Shown here piece after piece: positions 10,001-15,209 of a stretch of 55,661 bases of DNA. Position 1 is the stretch's first letter, and every line of letters begins with the position of its first letter. Origin of the DNA: an uncultured Erysipelotrichaceae bacterium (GTDB lineage: Bacteria > Bacillota_I > Bacilli_A > Erysipelotrichales > Erysipelotrichaceae); contig CANSQL010000012.1 of the NCBI GenBank assembly GCA_947649125.1, positions 1-55,661 of the forward strand. The letters run 5' to 3'. The position numbers were made by a program, and so were the translations under genes. The notes under the pieces were generated by a model. That model ran no database searches and was not told the DNA's origin. It saw only the letters and a list, made by a program, of their open reading frames with translations.

Positions 10001-10639
10001 AGTGAGGTAAATGAATGTATTGCGGATATTGAGCAAGCAATCAAGGGCTTAAAGCCTCGTGAGGATTATCGAACGGTAACAGATGAAAATATCAGCGTAA
10101 CCGGTAAGATGGAGGAGGATGTCAAGCTGTTGGTTATCAATACGGCAAAGAAGGCGACAGGCCTGTTCCAGGAGCTGTGTGAGAAAACGATGAATTATGA
10201 TGAAAAGTATTTCGTTGATAAAGAGCTGTTGAATGTTTACGATATCAAGCTGATAAAGAATAATGTGCAGTATAAGGCCGAGGGCACAATGCTTGTGAGA
10301 ATCAAGCTGCAGAAAGAATGGATCGGCAGAGATTTATCAGTTATTTATATCAAAGAGGACGGAAGCTTTGAAACAGTTCGATCATCAATCGTTGACGGTA
10401 CGTTGTGCTTCAGCGTTGAGCATTTCTCTTATTACGGAATTGTCGGCAGTAAAAAGGACTTGATAGAAGTACCGAGCGTTAAGCCAAATGATCCGGCATT
10501 GAGACCGGGAGAAAATACTACAACTGGAGCTAATACGGGCGTTGCGGATAATTTCTCCTTAAGCTTCTTGATGGTAATTATCAGCGGCACTATCTTGGGA
10601 TATCATATGCGTAAGAATCATATCAAAATATGGAAATAA
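4079..10639 (+). CDS. Surface GH89 alpha-N-acetylglucosaminidase, multimodular
   Basis: This is a secreted, wall-attached exo-glycosidase of about 2186 residues, predicted to remove terminal alpha-GlcNAc from host glycans (gastric-type mucin or heparan sulfate, as known for family GH89). The order is: signal peptide (1-30, ending VFA-AAP); DNRLRE/CBM96-like module (35-230); FIVAR-like helices; a second DNRLRE module (300-495); helices; F5/8-type-C module (568-700); the three NAGLU parts (about 710-1440); two more F5/8-type-C-like modules (about 1450-1574 and 1645-1790); FIVAR repeats (1795-1995); a beta-rich domain (1996-2126); and a membrane helix with a Lys/Arg tail. Likely catalytic residues are Glu1014 in DPFHEGG and Glu1148 in IISEAQYDNPV, 134 apart, close to the spacing in human NAGLU. 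The start at 4079 is 6 nt after AGGAGG; the adjacent ATG at 4076 is an alternative. Confidence 0.9.
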   Translation: MKRIGKGILALMLTLTTLFSGIHIEPVFAAAPAGEYPISEDAFVRSDKGTTVYNNEAITAAHGAQYEGKGYKVLNTKYYPDGRELMSVMKLKLPTAEEIAANHYDTYEFEFHIFKNADFKKGPQTYHFYYTNDVSWSESSITWNNKPAAITHAGTDLFFDFTIAADKEYEHLSDAEKTIRVDVSDKVKELVQNGVSEITVFTAANDKKDTSLMLHSKESGDGSYTAKLVASNNDENSLRLQELIEACEKITADGYTSASYQELQNQLTAAQSALSTGDANQISQAYNNLMIAKTSLTAEFSVLEDAFVRSDRGTTNYNFENITKDHGAQYVGKNYKVINAKRYVNNNEIIGMMKFDVPSNEWLNQHELDTYFLEFDIFKNPGFNNGDQTFHFYYTADTSWSETAVTWNTKHADIKHDGEKLLCDFVIKQGTEYETKTDAQKHIKIDISEKIKEIADAGYSGITVFMVADKGMETSLMLHTKESADGTKGAKITGVYQDYTMRLANLIKECKSLDEAAYEKTGMEALKNVLAQAEGLGDTASGLDIHIMYERLAAAKEALVSLADPSDSANIAYQKPTRTNLSKTQSARVTDGNLDTFWQAEFYPSYVDIDLMEAYDITGMKLFTPVGKKVNYTIYGSNDGTNYTRLYQKRDLTPMNAGGDTITFVKAEQYRIVRVYMEYTQGENNAFLSEVRVYGTAAGKNTDELKQGTLEEILGVTSFDDSQYAGVISDQETIDNVYGIIDRTVGAQYRSWFSFEIVKDGSNNDWYEISDKNGKIHIKGNEGLSLTTGLNYYYKNYLNVHISEQTKQVSMPDAIVKVNKTIRKETPYQVRYAFNYCTLSYTFAFFGQDEWQRENDWLALNGVNVVLDLAGQEATWIKFLMNFGYSFDDAKDWLSGPAYYAWQFMDNMEVFGGPVPDGYVKDRLELARSSQRWKRSLGMQTILQGYAGMVPTNFNEYQKDVQLLAQGGWGGFTRPSMIATDTATYDEYARLFYEAQEFVYGATSDYYAVDPFHEGGKRPAGLSDSTIADEVLNSMLEYDKDAVWVVQGWQSNPTNDLLKGMGNRREDHVLVVDLIKYPIASWTKYNKTSYGSTKLDAKEFNGTSWAWGLLANFGGNPSMHGQMEVMVNDIQNARKTSQHMVGLGIISEAQYDNPVMYDLIFDLAWADESFHLDTWLQGYINRRYGGTSENARTAWSIMKNANYNHGVRYTNELFGMKSKAPQDYGKQTIPYGAENLESALRLLLEDFDKFKDSECYLYDITEIMRQQVSNYAVLKYNEVLDARSTDTVAEFKTLKDEFLNAFDVLNEVASTQQEQLGGEWIGKATDRGSAYDDFAVDSFEMGAKALITSWGSRNSHGGLKDYGWRNYEGIFKDLNTGIWSEYLNRVADNLENNASVTNGNLSKSDYFDVYWKWNLSKQNYTRTAKDSAAEIQTIAQRVLDECAISGELDPNIGNVALPGFGEASPANENVNTVNDGDKGTVLELAGKDAEVMIDLIGEFQLSKLNIASNAQSCGYSVYISNDKNTWVKVGEKKAGNEDEAGINYPLEAAIARYIKVVADDETKPLQLGEVRAYGERILPDLVQLKTLLDFAATLNIDNAAQEAIKPFETALSDATTSYDNGANPDEAGTVYWALYDAIVALDLKTTPNVALNKTVTAHNDPSGNSERLTDGSLDTHWNAGRLSATGKPYEETITPGWAVVDLEKLYEVSQIQVVFGNNIWHHYEVYVSEDNQTWTKIGEKKTNALPGDEDVYELDNVLARYVKLYLTDVQLESGGKRNSVAVKELIVKGTRFKANTSDLSDAIAEAKGLSEELYTTESWTLLKQALENALQFEKAEDVTQNEVDTACAALRDAMAQLVYKEADYTKVDEAIRKAEALNPNDYMDFSAVEETIDAVIRDKKINEQDAVDAMAKAIENAIAKLQKKAQPSDLAALQEAIAKAKALKEQDYAPSTWKVLTAVIERGEATAEKDIAALSEVNECIADIEQAIKGLKPREDYRTVTDENISVTGKMEEDVKLLVINTAKKATGLFQELCEKTMNYDEKYFVDKELLNVYDIKLIKNNVQYKAEGTMLVRIKLQKEWIGRDLSVIYIKEDGSFETVRSSIVDGTLCFSVEHFSYYGIVGSKKDLIEVPSVKPNDPALRPGENTTTGANTGVADNFSLSFLMVIISGTILGYHMRKNHIKIWK
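9665..10457 (+). repeat. Direct repeat copy 1 (C-terminal module of the GH89 gene)
   Basis: This is the first copy of a 793-bp direct repeat; the second lies 3909 bp downstream in the DUF218 gene. By eye about 27 positions differ, nearly all in the first 380 bp and at the 3' end. About 338 bp (10037-10374) show no difference at all. It encodes FIVAR helices plus the beta-rich C-terminal domain. Confidence 0.9.
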
Positions 10640-10740
10640 GCCGACTTTACGTATGATAACTGAAGGTAAAAGGAAGCCTGAAAGTAAGTAGATCTCTGTT
10701 GCTGTTATATGGCGTAGCGGAATCTGACACATAAATTGAT

Positions 10741-10791
10741 AAGCAGTCTGTAAGGACCATAGTGATATGAATCTTTGCCGGCTGCTTTTTT
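10741..10791 (+). terminator. Probable intrinsic terminator after the GH89 gene
   Basis: AAGCAGTC (10741-10748) pairs with GGCTGCTT (10780-10787) through one wobble, with a loop of about 30 nt, followed by a T run. It would end the glycosidase transcript. Confidence 0.55.
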
Positions 10792-10948
10792 ATCATCAGC
10801 ACTGATACTCAACCGGGGGTTACATACGGTTAATTGTATACAAAGATATATTCAAATTTCGCTGTTCATTCAATTTGATATTATGTATATGATTAAGAGG
10901 AAAAATATCAGCGAGGAATAATGCCGAAACAAAAATTAAAATAAAAAA

Positions 10949-10962
10949 AGAAAGCGCTTGCA
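10949..10962 (+). promoter_or_regulatory. cre-like catabolite repression site
   Basis: AGAAAGCGCTTGCA matches the CcpA-binding consensus TGWAANCGNTNWCA except at positions 1 and 12, and its AAGCGCTT core is palindromic. It overlaps the -35 box, a position where CcpA would block RNA polymerase. Confidence 0.5.
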
Positions 10963-10986
10963 CGGAATAAAGATATGAGCTATAAT
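10958..10986 (+). promoter_or_regulatory. Sigma-A promoter of the DUF218 gene
   Basis: TTGCAC (10958-10963), a 17-nt spacer and a perfect TATAAT (10981-10986). Transcription would begin near 10993, directly before the RAT-like element. Confidence 0.8.
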
Positions 10987-10994
10987 GTATGTGT

Positions 10995-11028
10995 AGAACT
11001 TGTTACTATTTAATTAGGCAAGATTTGG
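10995..11028 (+). promoter_or_regulatory. RAT-like antiterminator site (BglG/LicT/SacY family target)
   Basis: The transcript begins almost exactly here and contains TTGTTACT, 8 nt, then AGGCAAGA. This is the core and spacing of the ribonucleic antiterminator (RAT) of sac/bgl-type PTS operons. The inner CTG/CAG stem of known RATs appears as CTA/TAG with the same 6-nt loop, a compensatory change. The outer stem is imperfect. Its 3' side overlaps the 5' arm of the following terminator, the arrangement needed for antitermination. The cognate PRD-containing antiterminator is not in this window. Confidence 0.7.
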
Positions 11029-11066
11029 AGACAATTTTATGCGATCTTCAGGTCTTGCTTTTGTTA
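11018..11066 (+). terminator. Leader terminator overlapping the RAT
   Basis: A 14-bp stem forms between 11018-11031 and 11045-11058 (11 Watson-Crick pairs and 3 G-T wobbles) with a 13-nt loop, followed by TTTTGTT. It lies between promoter and gene, 135 nt before the start codon, so it should stop transcription unless the RAT is stabilised by an antiterminator protein. Confidence 0.75.
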
Positions 11067-11200
11067 TAGCTGCATAAAGGAGGTTTGGAATAAAATAGCG
11101 GTTAATGAATAATTAGGTGAACGGTGTAAATGACATTTTAAAGGTAATAATTTCTTAAAACGGTTATGTTTTTAAACAAACAGAAAAGGAGAGACGTATT

Positions 11201-14200
11201 ATGAGAATTTTGAAAAAATGGGTTTTGGCATTCACTGCTTTCACAATGATCATTTCTTTATTTACCGTAACAAGCAGTGTACAAGCGGCAAGCGTAAATG
11301 CGGATACCTACATTAAGCAATTGATTGCATATTACCGTGATTATCAGGAGAATGCAGCTACTGATATCCAACGTGTTTTACAGGAATTAAAGGCTGTGGA
11401 TGAGTCCAAGTATGAGGCATGGAATCAAATCATGAATTATTGGAGCTATGCCAATACAGATATGGTAGTGAATGACGGTGTTGCGGCTGACGGCTTACCC
11501 AATGATAACAGCGTATGTATTGTTATTCTGGGATTTGCATTGAACAGTGACGGAACGATGAAAAGTGAGCTTATCGGTCGCTTACAGGCAGGCTTGGATA
11601 CGGCGAATAAATATCCTAACGCTTATGTAGTTGTTACGGGAGGCGGTACTGCTTCGGGGAATCCCAATGTAACAGAGGGCGGATTGATGGGAGAGTGGCT
11701 GTTGGATCAAGGCTTGAGTGCCGATCGTCTTATTATTGAAAACAAAGCGCCTGATACGGTCGGTAATGCGAAAAATACGTATGATATTTTAAGCAGTAAT
11801 TATCCGGATGTAAAATCACTGATTATGGTTACAAGCGATTATCATGTGCCGCGCGGCAGTATTCTGTTTTATTCCAAATGTCTTTTGGCTGCTTATGAAT
11901 CAGGAGGTAAGCCGTTAGAAATGATTTCCAATGCGGGTTATAATACCGGATCAAAAGGATATGAAACCATCAGTCTGCAGGCTTCCGGCGTGGCTACGGT
12001 AGCAGGTGTAAGCTTATCCGGTGTTTCTGTAACTTTATCACAGCTAACAGGATTAAGGTTTGCTCAGGAAGGTGAATATCAAGCCGGTGAGGATTTAAAA
12101 TTAACCGTAACAGCTGAATACGATAATGGATTTTCACGTGATGTCAGTGATTTAGTCACTGTTTCAAATTTCGATCCTTCCTTAGGAGCGAATCAGACGA
12201 TTACAATTTCATATACGGAAAACGGTATAACAATTAACGGATTGTTTGATTTAAGCAAGACTGCAGGCAGCATTGCGGATAATACTTATTTAAGAAATTT
12301 AATCGCAAAGGTAGAAGTGATGAATCTCTCCAGCTATACAAAGGCATCAATAGCGCGTTTACAAGCGGCTTTAGCAAGTGCGAAAACAGTTGTTGAAAGT
12401 GGTACGACGGATAACAAAGTGGTGAAGGAAGCATATCAGAACTTAAGCAATGCAGTAAATAAGCTTGCAAAACGTGTGAATATCGCTAAAAATATGAGCG
12501 TAGAGGCCAATTGTAACCAAGGCGATGCTGTAAAAATTACCGATGGTACAGTCAGCACGAGCAATTATTGGGCAAGTGTCAACAACGGCACTAATGTGGC
12601 AGCTTCAGATGCGGAAGTAATAATTGATTTAGGCGGGGTCTATCATGTTGATTCCGTTCAGGTATATCCTTACTGGGGAGGGAATCGTATCTATAAATAT
12701 GAATTGTTCGGAAGTAAGGATAAAATAAACTGGCAGAAAATCGGCGAAAATATTTCTAATGATTATGCGACGTCATCCGGCTTTACCCATGACATGGATG
12801 AACAAATTGCTTATGTGAAGCTGGTGGGAATTGAAACAAAGGTGGAGGGCAGAGATGATATTAATAATCTTCATATTATTGAGATACAGGTGTATGGAGA
12901 TGATGCTTATAATCTTGCTTATCTCAAGCCGGTAACTTCCAGCGGAACAGATACAAGTGCAGGCTCCTCAGCAAGCAGCAGCGATGCAACGGTTGTAGAC
13001 GGTGATCGTTCTACCTATTGGGATGGCGGTGTTTATGCCGATTCGCCTTGGATTACAGTGGATTTGGAAGCGATGTGTCAGATTGATGAAGTAAATATTG
13101 TTACTTATTGGTCAAGACCTGATAATCGTTATTACTATTACGATATTTATACAAGCCTTGACGGTAAGAATTATACCTTGGCGTATTCTAAAAAAGATAA
13201 CACTGATAAAGCCACGATTTACGGGGATACATTTGATTTCACTGCTACACCGCTGTATGCGCGGTATGTAAAAATCATTGGCACATATGATTCGGTTAAT
13301 CCATCCTTCCATCTGAATGAAATTCGGGTGCTCGGAAAAGCGATCGGCGATGATTTGATTGAAGAAATGGAAGCTTTAAAGGCCATGGTTGAACAGGCAC
13401 AAGCAGTTGATTTAACCAATCGTACCGAAGCTTCTATCACCCGTTTACAAGGACTGATTGCGCAAGCTGAAAAACTAATAGAAACACCGCTTGGTTCTAT
13501 GACATTAGATGAGATAACGACAATGAAGAATGAATTAAATCAAGGGATTTCGTCGTTAGAGTATGTGGATGCAGACTATACAAAGGTAGATGAAGCAATT
13601 CGCAAGGCCGAGACTTTAAATCCGAATGATTATATGGATTTCAGTGCGGTAGAGGAAACGATCGATGCGGTAATACGTGATAAGAAAATCAATGAGCAGG
13701 ATGCTGTAGACGCTATGGCAAAGGCAATCGAAAATGCGATTGCGAAGCTTCAGAAAAAAGCACAGCCTTCCGATTTGGCAGCGTTACAGGAAGCCATCGC
13801 TAAGGCAAAGGCATTAAAGGAGCAAGATTACGCACCTTCGACTTGGAAAGTGCTGACTGCGGTCATTGAACGTGGGGAAGCAACCGCTGAGAAGGATATC
13901 GCAGCTTTGAGCGAAGTAAATGAATGTATTGCGGATATTGAGAATGCAATCAAGGGCTTAAAGCCTCGTGAGGATTATCGAACGGTAACAGATGAAAATA
14001 TCAGCGTAACCGGTAAGATGGAGGAGGATGTCAAGCTGTTGGTTATCAATACGGCAAAGAAGGCGACAGGCCTGTTCCAGGAGCTGTGTGAGAAAACGAT
14101 GAATTATGATGAAAAGTATTTCGTTGATAAAGAGCTGTTGAATGTTTACGATATCAAGCTGATAAAGAATAATGTGCAGTATAAGGCCGAGGGCACAATG

Positions 14201-14548
14201 CTTGTGAGAATCAAGCTGCAGAAAGAATGGATCGGCAGAGATTTATCAGTTATTTATATCAAAGAGGACGGAAGCTTTGAAACGGTTCGTTCATCAATCG
14301 TTGACGGTACGTTGAGTTTCAGCGTTGAGCATTTCTCTTATTACGGAATCGTCGGCAGTAAAAAGAGTGTAATTGAGACTCCTGTTGTTAAGCCGAATCA
14401 GCCAGTACAGAAGCCGGGTGAAAGCGGAACGACCGGTGCTGATACAGGGGTTGAGGATTATGGATTGCTGAATTCGATGCTGATGCTGATGAGCGGTACG
14501 CTTTTGGCGGTGTATAGGAAAAAGCATCGTGTGAAGGCTTGGAAGTAG
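11201..14548 (+). CDS. Surface DUF218 (SanA/YdcF/ElyC-type) protein with CBM-like modules
   Basis: This is a secreted, anchored protein of 1115 residues. After a signal peptide (about 1-29, ending VQA-A) comes a DUF218 domain at about 100-232. It carries the family pattern LGFALNSDG, VVVTGGG, ENKAPDTVGNA and MVTSDYHVPRG. DUF218 proteins such as SanA and ElyC act in envelope biogenesis, but their chemistry is poorly known. Next come an Ig-like domain (268-350), FIVAR helices, two F5/8-type-C modules (427-567 and 569-713), more FIVAR (790-925), the same beta-rich domain as the GH89 enzyme (926-1057), and a membrane helix with a Lys/Arg tail. AAGGAG lies 9 nt before the ATG. The leader suggests control by carbon catabolite repression and PTS-dependent antitermination. 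The substrate is unknown. Confidence 0.85.
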   Translation: MRILKKWVLAFTAFTMIISLFTVTSSVQAASVNADTYIKQLIAYYRDYQENAATDIQRVLQELKAVDESKYEAWNQIMNYWSYANTDMVVNDGVAADGLPNDNSVCIVILGFALNSDGTMKSELIGRLQAGLDTANKYPNAYVVVTGGGTASGNPNVTEGGLMGEWLLDQGLSADRLIIENKAPDTVGNAKNTYDILSSNYPDVKSLIMVTSDYHVPRGSILFYSKCLLAAYESGGKPLEMISNAGYNTGSKGYETISLQASGVATVAGVSLSGVSVTLSQLTGLRFAQEGEYQAGEDLKLTVTAEYDNGFSRDVSDLVTVSNFDPSLGANQTITISYTENGITINGLFDLSKTAGSIADNTYLRNLIAKVEVMNLSSYTKASIARLQAALASAKTVVESGTTDNKVVKEAYQNLSNAVNKLAKRVNIAKNMSVEANCNQGDAVKITDGTVSTSNYWASVNNGTNVAASDAEVIIDLGGVYHVDSVQVYPYWGGNRIYKYELFGSKDKINWQKIGENISNDYATSSGFTHDMDEQIAYVKLVGIETKVEGRDDINNLHIIEIQVYGDDAYNLAYLKPVTSSGTDTSAGSSASSSDATVVDGDRSTYWDGGVYADSPWITVDLEAMCQIDEVNIVTYWSRPDNRYYYYDIYTSLDGKNYTLAYSKKDNTDKATIYGDTFDFTATPLYARYVKIIGTYDSVNPSFHLNEIRVLGKAIGDDLIEEMEALKAMVEQAQAVDLTNRTEASITRLQGLIAQAEKLIETPLGSMTLDEITTMKNELNQGISSLEYVDADYTKVDEAIRKAETLNPNDYMDFSAVEETIDAVIRDKKINEQDAVDAMAKAIENAIAKLQKKAQPSDLAALQEAIAKAKALKEQDYAPSTWKVLTAVIERGEATAEKDIAALSEVNECIADIENAIKGLKPREDYRTVTDENISVTGKMEEDVKLLVINTAKKATGLFQELCEKTMNYDEKYFVDKELLNVYDIKLIKNNVQYKAEGTMLVRIKLQKEWIGRDLSVIYIKEDGSFETVRSSIVDGTLSFSVEHFSYYGIVGSKKSVIETPVVKPNQPVQKPGESGTTGADTGVEDYGLLNSMLMLMSGTLLAVYRKKHRVKAWK
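13574..14366 (+). repeat. Direct repeat copy 2 (C-terminal module of the DUF218 gene)
   Basis: This is the second copy of the 793-bp repeat found at 9665-10457, about 96-97% identical by eye, with a central 338-bp block free of differences. Most differences outside that block are synonymous. Confidence 0.9.
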
Positions 14549-14627
14549 ATGCTGCGGAAGTGATGAAGCGTGGTTGTACAGGACATTAAAGCTTCAGATA
14601 AGAATCATATAGGAAGAAATTAATAAC

Positions 14628-14692
14628 AGCCTGCCAAGGGTTGGTGTGTGTACGAGGTTTTGTATGCGGATCGAACTCTTGGCGGGCTTTTT
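14628..14692 (+). terminator. Intrinsic terminator after the DUF218 gene
   Basis: AGCCTGCCAAG (14628-14638) pairs with CTTGGCGGGCT (14678-14688) through one wobble, followed by five T residues. The loop is about 39 nt. Confidence 0.75.
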
Positions 14693-14862
14693 GTATTTAT
14701 GATTATTTAATGCAAGAAACTATTTAACGTAAAAAGCGAATAGTAAGAAAAAGAGGCGGTGAAAGAAATATACCGTCTCATAACTAAAGCATGTTCAAGG
14801 TGATTAAGGTCAATAAAAGGTCGCTAATAATATCTCATGTTTATTTGAACAGTTTATTTACA

Positions 14863-14890
14863 TTGAATTTTACGATAAGCAGAGTATAAT
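14863..14890 (+). promoter_or_regulatory. Promoter candidate for the sigma-fusion gene
   Basis: TTGAAT (14863-14868), a 16-nt spacer and TATAAT (14885-14890) form a good sigma-A promoter, giving a leader of about 310 nt. No ECF-type promoter pair could be picked out by eye. Confidence 0.6.
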
Positions 14891-15209
14891 AAAAGATATA
14901 TCAGGGAAGTATGCTTGAACTGTTATTTTACCTGTACGGATCGAAAAGTATTATATCGATATACTGAAAACCAAAGTTACATAGGTGAATCTGCCTGCGC
15001 ATTTTGTCGGTTCTCTAAATTGATAAAAGAGCTTTTGCTTAATAAAAAATAAATTTTATATTTTTTTAAATCTTTTTATCCTTGGCAATCGTTAATAGGG
15101 TGAAGGCAGACGAACAGTAATCGCTTTTCAAGAGAATATTCAGAATATACAGGGTCTGTCTGAATAATAAGTCAAGCTAAAAGTGGAAAGATTAAGGGAG
15201 GAAACAAGA

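Larger units (their letters stand above)
10640..11200. other. Intergenic regulatory region before the DUF218 gene
   Basis: This 561-bp stretch holds a terminator (10741-10791), a strong promoter (10958-10986) overlapped by a cre-like site, a RAT-like antiterminator site and a leader terminator (10995-11066), listed separately. The remaining 130 nt of leader, 11067-11200, is AT-rich and shows no coding frame with a proper ribosome-binding site. Confidence 0.7.
14549..15209. other. Intergenic region before the sigma-fusion gene
   Basis: This 661-bp stretch holds a terminator (14628-14692) and a promoter (14863-14890), listed separately. Between them a small hairpin, GAGGCGGT/ACCGTCTC (14753-14779), has no T run. 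The 313-nt leader after the likely start site is AT-rich and shows no convincing ORF or second promoter. Confidence 0.6.

Noticed and set aside
10490-10639. Classical LPXTG signal in the two large surface proteins
   Set aside because: The tails have TG, a hydrophobic stretch and basic residues but no Leu-Pro, so they are reported as non-canonical rather than LPXTG.
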